This document shows, piece by piece, positions 1-5,566 of a stretch of DNA of 5,566 bases. The stretch covers positions 1 to 5,566 of the forward strand of contig JAISLO010000067.1 of the NCBI GenBank assembly GCA_031290815.1, written 5' to 3'. A model generated the notes under the pieces. It saw only the letters and a program-made list of their open reading frames with translations, did not search any database and had not been told where the DNA came from. Within the stretch, counting starts at the first letter, position 1. Every line of letters begins with the position of its first letter. This DNA is from Synergistaceae bacterium (lineage in GTDB: Bacteria; Synergistota; Synergistia; Synergistales; Synergistaceae). A program made the position numbers and the translations under genes.

Positions 1-31
1 ATTAATTTGTGTTTTTGCGGGAGGCGCCCGA

Positions 32-51
32 CTCATACAGGCGCTGATGAG
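32..51 (+). other. Possible leader hairpin upstream of the TAXI gene
   Basis: CTCAT and CAG pair with CTG and ATGAG around a GCG loop, giving 8 bp with one bulged A. No T-run follows on either strand, so it is not a convincing terminator. It lies about 50 nt before the ribosome binding site of the TAXI gene and could be a leader structure, or chance in GC-rich DNA. The rest of positions 1-100 shows no recognisable promoter or gene. Confidence 0.25.
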
Positions 52-100
52 AGGCCGGCCGCTCGTTCGGGTCGGAAGTGCAGTCAGGAAGTGAACTAAT

Positions 101-109
101 AAGGAGGAG
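101..109 (+). promoter_or_regulatory. Strong ribosome binding site of the TAXI gene
   Basis: AAGGAGGAG is a near-perfect Shine-Dalgarno sequence. It ends 6 nt before the ATG at 116. This spacing and the hydrophobic signal peptide in that frame fix the start at 116 and reject the TTG at 112, which opens a 64-codon ORF in another frame. Confidence 0.85.
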
Positions 110-115
110 TTTTGA

Positions 116-1105
116 ATGAGGAAATCGTCAATTGTACTGGTTGTCATGGCAGTGATAGCATCCCTTGCCCTCGCTTCAACGTGCGCGGCGGCGCCCTTGG
201 AAAATCGTTCGGATTACTTCATCACGGTATTGACCGGCCCGTCCAGCGGTATTTATTTTCCCATCGGAGGGGCTTTTTCAACTTTTATCGGCGGACTCGG
301 TTATAAGACCTCCGCTACAGCTACAGGCGCTACGGCGGAGAATATAAACGCCCTCCAGACCGGACAGGGCGAGATGGCCATAGCGATGGCCGACTCCGTG
401 ATCCAGGCAGTGGAGGCGTTCGGCGCATACGAGGGTCAGCCGCCGGCGAAGGATCTGCGGGCCATGATGGGCCTGTGGCCGAACTACTGTCAGATAGTCA
501 CGACCGCCGACTCCGGCATAAAGACATTCGCAGACATGAAGGGCAAGAGGGTTGGGGTCGGCGCTCCGAACTCCGGCGTCGAGCTGAACGCGCGCATGAT
601 GTTTGAGGCTCACGGCATGAAGTATGAAGATTGCAAGATCGACTACCTAAGCTACGGAGAGGCGATAGACCAGATGAAGAACGGCCTGTGCGACGTCGCC
701 TTCGTCACCTCCGGGCTTGGAAACGCGACTATAATGGAACTCGGCACCAGCAAGAAGGTGTCATTCGTCCCGGTCGAGGGCGAGGCATTGGCGAACCTCA
801 TAAAGAAATATCCGTTCTACATCGAGGCAAAGATACCGGCTGCCACATACAACACCGATGACGACACCACCACAGCGGCCGTAATGAACATCATGCTGAT
901 CGACGAGAAGCTGCCTGATGACGTCGTATACGACCTGCTCGAGAATATTTACTCTCCGGCCGGGCTGGAGGCGATAGGAGCCTCGCATAATACGGCAAAG
1001 ATCAACATAAAGCTGGAAACTGCTCTGAGGGGCATCGTTGGGACATCGGTGCCGCTGCACGAAGGAGCCATAAAGTTCTACAAGGAAAAGGGCATGCTGA
1101 AATAA
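116..1105 (+). CDS. TAXI-family TRAP transporter substrate-binding protein
   Basis: This is a 329-residue exported solute-binding protein, the usual length for the TAXI (TRAP-associated extracytoplasmic immunogenic) family. Residues 1-26 are a signal peptide: an MRKS start, then a hydrophobic core, with cleavage likely after the AAA before Pro27. Cys23 follows LAST, a poor lipobox, so a lipoprotein is less likely. Family signatures are TGPSSGIYFPIGGAF (40-54), the TGATAEN...QTGQGEMAIAMAD segment (70-93), GVGAPNSGVELNA (147-159) and the C-terminal LHEGAIKFYKEKG (314-326), where relatives usually have HPGA. It starts at the ATG behind a strong ribosome binding site. The fused permease gene lies downstream, so the product should capture a ligand in the periplasm and hand it to that permease. 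Characterised TAXI proteins bind glutamate-like or dicarboxylate ligands, but the substrate here cannot be assigned. Confidence 0.95.
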   Translation: MRKSSIVLVVMAVIASLALASTCAAAPLENRSDYFITVLTGPSSGIYFPIGGAFSTFIGGLGYKTSATATGATAENINALQTGQGEMAIAMADSVIQAVEAFGAYEGQPPAKDLRAMMGLWPNYCQIVTTADSGIKTFADMKGKRVGVGAPNSGVELNARMMFEAHGMKYEDCKIDYLSYGEAIDQMKNGLCDVAFVTSGLGNATIMELGTSKKVSFVPVEGEALANLIKKYPFYIEAKIPAATYNTDDDTTTAAVMNIMLIDEKLPDDVVYDLLENIYSPAGLEAIGASHNTAKINIKLETALRGIVGTSVPLHEGAIKFYKEKGMLK

Positions 1106-1242
1106 TCAACTTCCTCAGCGCGTTCAAAATCAAAAGAACAGGGCAGGGGAGACGCGTTATTCACGCTCTCTCCGCTCTGGCGATCATCGTAGCGCTTCTC
1201 GCGGCGTATTGCTGCGCGGCCGAAGCCAATGAACAGCTTGTC
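1102..1242 (+). other. Probable N-terminal extension of the DUF1850 gene with non-canonical start
   Basis: This 47-codon stretch is open and in frame with the ATG at 1243. It encodes a basic region (FKIKRTGQGRRVIH) followed by a hydrophobic core (ALSALAIIVALLAAYCCAA), which reads as a signal peptide or membrane anchor. The frame is open back to a stop at 988-990, yet contains no ATG, GTG or TTG before 1243. Candidate starts are ATA at 1102, which overlaps the TAXI stop (ATAA in place of the common ATGA) with AAAAGGG 9 nt upstream, and ATT at 1159, with AGGGGAG (1145-1151) 7 nt upstream. A sequence error or a mutated start codon would look the same. Confidence 0.6.
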
Positions 1243-1647
1243 ATGAAAATAATCGATTGGAAAACCGGCGTGTTGTACGCTGAATCCCCGGCAAATGTCG
1301 GATCCAAGCTCTTCTTCGGGTGGATTCACTCGCAGGAGAAGATACCTTGGAACGAGTACTACCACGTAGACGAGAGTTCAAGCCTCATCCTCGACGCGAT
1401 TACGTTCCCGGCTTTCGGCGCCGGCATTCCAGAGAACAAGGGGCGCGTCTGCTATGTCGAGGATGGGTTCATACACATGGAGGAGATCGGTCAAAAATTC
1501 GTCGAGCTCGTATGGCTCAACTCCCATACCGCGACGAGAGATATCATGCTTGATGGAAGGCTTGTCGCGCGAGGCAGGGATCTTCCTCATCACGCGAGGC
1601 TGCGTCTGATAATCGAAAAGGGTGATGCTGATGGATCAAAAGAGTGA
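1243..1647 (+). CDS. DUF1850 domain protein of the TRAP operon
   Basis: From the first ATG the product is 134 residues. It shows the DUF1850 pattern: FFGWIHSQEKIPWNEYY (24-40), a hydrophobic strand, then FPAFGAGIP (55-63), and a C-terminal beta-rich part with LNSHTATRDIMLDGR (92-106). DUF1850 proteins are small, have no proven function, and in my knowledge often sit beside TAXI-type fused TRAP permeases, as here; an accessory role in the transporter is inference. The ATG at 1243 has no recognisable Shine-Dalgarno sequence and would omit an evident membrane or signal segment encoded just upstream in the same frame. The true start is therefore probably at 1102 (181 aa) or 1159 (162 aa), and the protein is probably exported or membrane-anchored. 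Its stop lies inside the start of the permease gene, which suggests coupled translation. Confidence 0.85.
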   Translation: MKIIDWKTGVLYAESPANVGSKLFFGWIHSQEKIPWNEYYHVDESSSLILDAITFPAFGAGIPENKGRVCYVEDGFIHMEEIGQKFVELVWLNSHTATRDIMLDGRLVARGRDLPHHARLRLIIEKGDADGSKE

Positions 1648-3661
1648 AGATAACGTTAAAAAGGAGAATTTGAGCTTCGATGCGGCAACCGAGATGTCTG
1701 AAGAGGACATCTTGCGGGCAAGAGAGGGAGTTCTCACGAGGGAACAGCAGGAGCTCATAGAAAAGCTTGATAAGGAAGCGAGCGTAAGGACGCTGGTAAA
1801 CCCCGTCATAAACAAGCTATTCTACATGGCGTGCGTTGCGGTGACAGCGTACCACTTCATCACATCTTACTTCGGAACGCCGGCCGTTCACAAGCATCGC
1901 TCGCTGCACGTCGCCATGATGCTTGTGCTGGGGTTCATAATGTATCCCTTCAGCAAGAAGAGCAGTTACAAGAGCGTGTCGCTGTTCGACTGGATTCTGA
2001 TCGCTCTGTCGGCGATCGTGCCGGTGTATGTGTGGATAGATTACGCCGGCATCATCAGCAGAGCTGGAAGGCCGAACACCCCCGACCTCGTCATGGCCAC
2101 TATCCTGGTCATCCTGGTGCTGGAAGCGTCGCGGCGAATGGCTGGCTGGTCGCTGCCTATCCTGAGCAGTATCTTCATAGCTTACGGGCTTTTCGGGCGC
2201 AGCACGCCCGGCATGTTCGGACACAGGGGCTACACCTGGCTGCAGCTCTCCAACCACTTCTTCGCGAACACCGAGGGAATATACGGTTCCTCCGTCAGCG
2301 TGGCGGCGAGCTATATATTCCTCTTCATTCTGTTCGGGGCCATAATGGGCAAGTCCGGCATGGGGGCGTTCTTCAACGACATTGCGATGGCGCTTGCCGG
2401 GCACACGAAGGGCGGACCAGCAAAAGTATCGGTCATAGCGTCCGGCCTTCTCGGCTCGATCAACGGTTCGGCGGTCGCGAACGTGGTTACCACCGGCGCT
2501 TTTACCATACCCCTCATGAAGAAGACCGGATACTCCAAGGAATTTGCTGGTGCGGTGGAGGCGACGGCGTCCGTCGGCGGGCAGCTGCTACCCCCAGTCA
2601 TGGGGGCCGCGGCTTTCATCATGGCCGAGATCCTGAGCATGAAGTATTCCGTTATAATCGTGCACGCCGCGATTCCGGCGCTGATCTATTATCTTGGGAT
2701 AATCATCCAGGTGCAGCTCCGAGCCGGAAAGAACAATCTCGTCGGTCTGCCGAGGGATCAGCTGCCAAATCCGTTGGCTGTCATGAAGGACAAGGGGCAT
2801 CTCTTGATCCCGATAATAGTTCTCATCTATCTCCTCCTCTTCTCCGGCACGACCGTGATATACTCGGCGGTCATCACGATTGTCGTGACTATTGTGATAG
2901 CGTGCCTCAAGAAATCGACTAGGATGAGCGTCAAGGATATACTCGACGCGTCTGTGGAGGGAGCCAAGTCGACGGTCCCGGTGGCGATGGCCTGCGCCTG
3001 CGTCGGCATAATCGTAGGCGTCACGTCGAAGACGGGTTTCGGCCTGACCATGGCGAACGCCATCATAGCGCTCGGTCATCAGAACCTGTTCTTCACGCTG
3101 ATTTTTACGATGATCACCTGCATGATTCTGGGAATGGGCGTGCCGTCCATTCCAGCGTACATCATAACGGCCACCATCGCCGCGCCAGCGCTCTCGAAAC
3201 TGGGAATACCGCCGATAGCGGCTCACATGTTCGCGTTTTACTTCGCAATGTTCGCCAACCTCACTCCTCCGGTGGCTCTGGCCGCGTTCGCCGCAGCCGG
3301 GCTCTCTGGCGGCGATCCGATGAAGACAGGTTTTGCCGCTGTTAAACTGGCAATTGCGGGGTTCATCGTCCCATATATGTTCGTGTACTCTCCGCAGCTG
3401 CTCCTGATAGACACGGAGTTTCTAGAGGGCATTCGCGTGGCGGTCGGAGCGTGCGTCGGGGTGTTCATGATCGCGGCGGCGGTCGAGGGATATCTCTTTG
3501 GCAGGATACATCCCATCCTCCGCATAATTTCGTTCGCCGGCGCGATGTGTCTCATAGACAGCGGCCTTTACACCGACATGATCGGCTTGGGGATCCTGGT
3601 CATTCTGGTGGCCTTTCAGTGGTTTTGGGTGAAAAAAAGCGCAACTGTGACAGCGTCTTAG
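1622..3661 (+). CDS. TRAP transporter fused permease (DctQ-DctM type)
   Basis: The 679-residue polytopic inner-membrane protein joins the small (DctQ-like) and large (DctM-like) TRAP subunits, the normal form in TAXI systems. Residues 1-60 are charged and probably cytoplasmic. Hydrophobic segments near 64-82, 94-110, 122-141 and 155-190 form the small-subunit part. The DctM domain, about 225-590, contains the paired conserved hairpins: GLLGSINGSAVANVVTTGAF (275-294) and EATASVGGQLLPPVMGAAAF (313-332), mirrored by LGMGVPSIPAYIITATIAAP (503-522) and FAMFANLTPPVALAAFAAAG (541-560). In the family these regions bind Na+ and substrate. A hydrophobic tail (604-670) follows. Possible starts are GTG 1622, ATG 1625 and ATG 1631. 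AAAAGGGTGAT (1616-1626) could serve as the ribosome binding site for 1631 (676 aa), my preferred start. It overlaps the DUF1850 gene and should import the ligand of the TAXI protein. Confidence 0.96.
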   Translation: MMLMDQKSEDNVKKENLSFDAATEMSEEDILRAREGVLTREQQELIEKLDKEASVRTLVNPVINKLFYMACVAVTAYHFITSYFGTPAVHKHRSLHVAMMLVLGFIMYPFSKKSSYKSVSLFDWILIALSAIVPVYVWIDYAGIISRAGRPNTPDLVMATILVILVLEASRRMAGWSLPILSSIFIAYGLFGRSTPGMFGHRGYTWLQLSNHFFANTEGIYGSSVSVAASYIFLFILFGAIMGKSGMGAFFNDIAMALAGHTKGGPAKVSVIASGLLGSINGSAVANVVTTGAFTIPLMKKTGYSKEFAGAVEATASVGGQLLPPVMGAAAFIMAEILSMKYSVIIVHAAIPALIYYLGIIIQVQLRAGKNNLVGLPRDQLPNPLAVMKDKGHLLIPIIVLIYLLLFSGTTVIYSAVITIVVTIVIACLKKSTRMSVKDILDASVEGAKSTVPVAMACACVGIIVGVTSKTGFGLTMANAIIALGHQNLFFTLIFTMITCMILGMGVPSIPAYIITATIAAPALSKLGIPPIAAHMFAFYFAMFANLTPPVALAAFAAAGLSGGDPMKTGFAAVKLAIAGFIVPYMFVYSPQLLLIDTEFLEGIRVAVGACVGVFMIAAAVEGYLFGRIHPILRIISFAGAMCLIDSGLYTDMIGLGILVILVAFQWFWVKKSATVTAS

Positions 3662-3708
3662 GCTGAATGCCCTGCGCGGACAATTGTTTATATCGTACAT
3701 CGAAACTG

Positions 3709-3737
3709 TTGACGTGCCAGCGCATAAAGTATAAAAT
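3709..3737 (+). promoter_or_regulatory. Sigma70-type promoter of the tRNA-Leu gene
   Basis: A -35 box TTGACG (3709-3714) and a -10 box TAAAAT (3732-3737) are separated by exactly 17 nt. Transcription would begin near 3744, giving a leader of about 10 nt before the tRNA at 3755. An overlapping TATAAA (3730-3735) is an alternative -10 with 15-nt spacing. Location and near-consensus boxes support it; no start site is measured. Confidence 0.75.
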
Positions 3738-3754
3738 TTGCTTCGCTAAACGAT

Positions 3755-3841
3755 GTCGGGGTGGCGGAACTGGTAGACGCGCTGGATTCAGGATCCAGTG
3801 GGCGAAAGCTCATGGGGGTTCAATTCCCCCCCTCGACACCA
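3755..3841 (+). tRNA. tRNA-Leu (anticodon CAG)
   Basis: This is an 87-nt type II tRNA that reads CUG leucine codons. The acceptor stem GTCGGGG (3755-3761) pairs with CCTCGAC (3831-3837) with one G-U pair. The anticodon stem CTGGA/TCCAG (3782-3786, 3794-3798) holds the loop TTCAGGA with anticodon CAG at 3789-3791. The long variable arm GGGC-GAAA-GCTC identifies the type II class. The T arm is GGGGG-TTCAATT-CCCCC (3814-3830). The discriminator A (3838), which is required for leucyl identity, and an encoded CCA (3839-3841) complete it. It has its own promoter and terminator, so it is a single-gene transcription unit. Confidence 0.98.
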
Positions 3842-3872
3842 TTTCAAGACGGGACAAGACGAAAAATAAGAT

Positions 3873-3910
3873 GCGGCGAAGTCGATCAACGGAGGCTTCG
3901 CCGCTTTTTT
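3873..3910 (+). terminator. Intrinsic terminator after tRNA-Leu
   Basis: GCGGCGAAG (3873-3881) pairs perfectly with CTTCGCCGC (3896-3904) around a 14-nt loop and is followed at once by six Ts (3905-3910). The hairpin begins 31 nt after the CCA end of the tRNA. It may also end any transcript running in from the TRAP operon, which lacks an evident terminator of its own. Confidence 0.85.
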
Positions 3911-3961
3911 AGCGCGCCCGGCATGAGCGCGAGCATGGCGGTGGAAAATCATATTACAAAG

Positions 3962-3993
3962 AGAAATAAATTGCCGCAGACAGGCTGCGGCAA
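3962..3993 (-). terminator. Probable intrinsic terminator of the minus-strand gene
   Basis: TTGCCGCAG (3971-3979) and CTGCGGCAA (3985-3993) form a perfect 9-bp stem with a 5-nt loop. Read on the minus strand, the stem is followed by the T-rich TTTATTTCTC. That fits a terminator for the GLUG-repeat gene, whose stop codon lies about 80 nt upstream on that strand. The T-tract is interrupted, so efficiency is uncertain. Confidence 0.6.
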
Positions 3994-4004
3994 TAACCAA
4001 ACGG

Positions 4005-4040
4005 ACAACGGGGATATAAGGCGTGTGGATATATCGTTGT
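4005..4040. repeat. Imperfect inverted repeat with GGATATA direct repeat
   Basis: ACAACG (4005-4010) is inverted as CGTTGT (4035-4040), and inner ATAT tracts can also pair across a GGG/AT internal loop. Within it GGATATA occurs twice, at 4012-4018 and 4027-4033. It lies between two stronger hairpins in the 3' untranslated region of the minus-strand gene. Its role is unknown. Confidence 0.4.
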
Positions 4041-4063
4041 GCCCCCCTCTTTCGAGGGGGGCA
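4040..4063 (-). other. GC-rich hairpin just after the minus-strand stop codon
   Basis: TGCCCCCCTC (4040-4049) and GAGGGGGGCA (4054-4063) make a perfect 10-bp stem with a 4-nt loop, beginning 9 nt past the TAA of the minus-strand gene. No T-run follows on either strand. It could be an RNA-stabilising 3' hairpin or part of a compound terminator with the hairpin at 3971-3993. Confidence 0.55.
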
Positions 4064-4072
4064 GTTGGATGG

Positions 4073-5566
4073 TTAGATGTTGTTGCTGGGGGCGTAGTGC
4101 CTATAATCAAACCCTATCGCCGGCGACATGGCGGCGCGGTTGCCGCTGAGCGTACCGCGATAGAAGTAACCGATAAGACCGCCGCTGTACACCTCGTCAT
4201 CTTCTCCACCCTTGGACGTGGCCCTGATGTCCCTGCCGTTCGCCGTGCAATTTGTAATCGTTCCCTCGTGGTTCCACCCGACGAGACCGCCTGCGAAGGA
4301 GATGGAGTAGTCGGCGGCGGAGGAGACGGAGACGCTCACCGTGCAATCCGTTATCGTTCCCGTCCGGTTCCTCGCGGCTAGGCCACCTGAGAAAGATATG
4401 ACAGAGGAGAAGGAGGAGTCAGCGGAGACGCTGAAATCGTTCAGGATGACGTTTTTGATAGTTCCATCGTTTTCCCCGAAAAGGCCGGCAAAAACACTGC
4501 CGGTTGATGATTTTATATCCACCAACATATTCGATATCGTATGCTTGCCGCCGTCGAACGTGCCTCGGAAGTGGCTGTCGGTGGTGAAGTTGCTGCCTAT
4601 CGGCGTCCACTCCCTGCCGGCGAGGTTGATGTTCTGAGTGAGAGTGATAGTCTTGCCGTAGAAGTCGTCACGCAGAGCGCCGCTTTGGGTTTCATTGACC
4701 AGCTTCGCCAGCCCGGCGAGCTGTCTGGCATTTGATATCTCAAACTCAGTCCTATCCGGGTTATACCACGAAGTGTCGGTATCTTCCGTATCTTCGTCAT
4801 CTTCCTCATCTTCGGTGGGGAACAGGCGAATCGGCGGGTCCAGCTCCCAGAGCGTCCATTCGGCTTTTACGGCGTTCCCTGACGGCAGGACCTTCTTGAA
4901 AGCTTTGAGCATGTCTACGTCGGCTTTAAACTGCGATGTCAGGTCGAGACAAAATGGATCCCGATCCGCCGGCGATACGGTCGCCTTGAGTCCCATCATA
5001 AACTTGGCTGAGATCAGCTCCATATATCGGTAAAAACTCAACCTCACCCTAGGGCCTATGGAAATTTCCGCAGTTCCGTTCAGCGGCTCCGCACCCGGAA
5101 CTATCTCGCCTTCGAATTCGGGGAGTTCGTCGAACGGTATGGAATCGTACTTGCCGTTTTCATAATAAAATCCAATCCCGCTAATTATAGTCCCCTCTTT
5201 CTCCGCCTTTATTTTTCCGTTCAAAGAAATCGCATAATCAAGGACAGAATCCATATCGACCCTCATGTATATCGGCACTCCCGCGACGGGAAACCAGAGG
5301 TCAAATACTTTTACCTTTTTTGTCAATGTGATTGGTTTATCAGGCTGTTTCAGAATCACCGCGGCCTCCGCGGCAAACGAAGTTTTTACATCCGCGCGAT
5401 AGGGAAAACCGAAAGCGATTGTGGTCGGAACATTATTCTTTGCCGAATAGTAGAACATGAAGTCAAGCTTCGCTTTGATTTCCATGTCCATCTCGATTTT
5501 TCCTTCGAGATTATTTCGAATCTCAGCCTTTAAGGTTGGATTGCCGATTGTGGAGATGTCGAAACT
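4073..5566 (-). CDS. Surface-type GLUG-repeat protein, partial (5' end outside the window)
   Basis: The minus-strand frame is open from the window edge to TAA at 4073-4075, so 497 C-terminal residues are visible. The ATG at 5491 is internal: the 25 codons before it are open and continue the same alternating beta pattern. Visible residues 1-250 are beta-rich with no family I recognise. Residues 251-265 are an acidic linker of E, D and T. From about 273 it resembles GLUG-motif (PF07581-like) beta-helix proteins: FEISNARQLAGLAKLVN, then WTPIG, FRGTFDGGKHTISNM, then four repeats starting AGLFGENDGTIKNVIL, GGLAARNRTGTITDC, GGLVGWNHEGTITNC and GGLIGYFYRGTLSGN. Such proteins are mostly exported adhesin-like or protease-associated surface proteins. 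No C-terminal sorting signal or membrane anchor is seen, and any signal peptide would lie outside. Function is unknown; a cell-surface role is inference. Confidence 0.85.
   Translation of the reverse strand, partial: SFDISTIGNPTLKAEIRNNLEGKIEMDMEIKAKLDFMFYYSAKNNVPTTIAFGFPYRADVKTSFAAEAAVILKQPDKPITLTKKVKVFDLWFPVAGVPIYMRVDMDSVLDYAISLNGKIKAEKEGTIISGIGFYYENGKYDSIPFDELPEFEGEIVPGAEPLNGTAEISIGPRVRLSFYRYMELISAKFMMGLKATVSPADRDPFCLDLTSQFKADVDMLKAFKKVLPSGNAVKAEWTLWELDPPIRLFPTEDEEDDEDTEDTDTSWYNPDRTEFEISNARQLAGLAKLVNETQSGALRDDFYGKTITLTQNINLAGREWTPIGSNFTTDSHFRGTFDGGKHTISNMLVDIKSSTGSVFAGLFGENDGTIKNVILNDFSVSADSSFSSVISFSGGLAARNRTGTITDCTVSVSVSSAADYSISFAGGLVGWNHEGTITNCTANGRDIRATSKGGEDDEVYSGGLIGYFYRGTLSGNRAAMSPAIGFDYRHYAPSNNI
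4139..4489 (-). repeat. Region encoding four GLUG-type repeats
   Basis: Four protein-level repeats follow the pattern [AG]GL-x-[GA]-x(4)-GT[IL]-x-[ND/G]. They fall at visible residues 360-380, 394-414, 426-444 and 462-476. Spacing is unequal, with Ser-rich insertions in the first two. The nucleotide sequences have diverged, which indicates an old protein repeat rather than recent duplication. Confidence 0.8.
4781..4816 (-). repeat. Four 9-nt tandem units in the acidic linker
   Basis: On the coding strand the units are ACCGAAGAT, GAGGAAGAT, GACGAAGAT and ACGGAAGAT, i.e. NNN-GAA-GAT four times. They encode TED, EED, DED and TED. The period is a multiple of three, so gain or loss of a unit would change linker length without a frameshift. 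It joins the unknown N-terminal region to the GLUG beta-helix. Confidence 0.85.

Noticed and set aside
1..99. Frame open from the window edge ending in two stop codons (TAATAA, 97-102), possibly the tail of an upstream gene.
   Set aside because: The 32 encoded residues are Arg/Cys-rich without recognisable pattern, and chance openness over 96 nt in GC-rich DNA is common.
1817..2404. Long minus-strand open frame inside the permease gene (195 codons), and a 363-codon plus-strand frame at 1831-2922.
   Set aside because: Both lie within a clearly coding membrane-protein gene. Their translations are rich in Arg, His and Gly with no domain signature, as expected for shadow frames in GC-rich DNA.
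3709..3910. Possible genomic island boundary at tRNA-Leu.
   Set aside because: tRNA genes are common integration sites, but there is no integrase, no convincing direct repeat of the tRNA end and no marked composition jump on either side.
4052..4061. Minus-strand CCCCCCTCGA matches the 3' end of tRNA-Leu at 3827-3836, suggesting an integration-site (att) remnant.
   Set aside because: The match is only 10 nt, mostly a C-run, and is fully explained by the perfect hairpin it belongs to. No integrase or mobile gene is seen in the window.
3761..4381. Plus-strand open frame of 206 codons running from the tRNA across the intergenic region.
   Set aside because: It starts inside the tRNA, crosses a terminator and two hairpins, and then runs antisense to the GLUG-repeat gene. 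No protein pattern is visible.
5489..5491. ATG as the start of the minus-strand GLUG-repeat protein.
   Set aside because: The frame stays open for 25 more codons to the window edge with protein-like sequence of the same style, and no signal peptide follows this ATG; it is internal.

Overview
The window looks like an ordinary bacterial chromosomal segment of moderately high GC. It holds one complete transporter operon, one tRNA gene, and the 3' part of a large surface-type protein gene on the opposite strand. A host in or near the Synergistota, or another anaerobe rich in TRAP transporters, would fit a TAXI-type TRAP operon next to a GLUG-repeat protein. That placement is inference; no lineage marker is present.

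Positions 116-3661 (+) form a compact three-gene operon. It encodes a TAXI-family substrate-binding protein (116-1105), a small DUF1850 protein (ATG at 1243, but very probably starting upstream, to 1647), and a fused DctQ-DctM TRAP permease (1622 or 1631 to 3661). The last two genes overlap, which suggests translational coupling. Together they would form a secondary, ion-driven importer: the exported binding protein captures a small organic anion or amino acid and delivers it to the membrane permease. The substrate cannot be read from the sequence. No clear intrinsic terminator follows the permease.

Positions 3709-3910 (+) form a self-contained tRNA-Leu(CAG) unit: a strong sigma70-type promoter, an 87-nt type II tRNA with encoded CCA, and a perfect 9-bp hairpin followed by six Ts.

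Positions 3911-4072 are a convergent intergenic region with three hairpins between the tRNA unit and the minus-strand gene.

Positions 4073-5566 (-) are the C-terminal 497 residues of a protein whose start lies beyond the window edge. It has a beta-rich N-terminal region of unknown function, an acidic linker encoded by a 9-nt tandem repeat, and a GLUG-type beta-helix.

The most notable observation is that the DUF1850 gene has no ATG/GTG/TTG that would include its evident membrane or signal segment. It may therefore use a rare start codon (ATA at 1102 or ATT at 1159). I found no defence, mobile or CRISPR system in the window.
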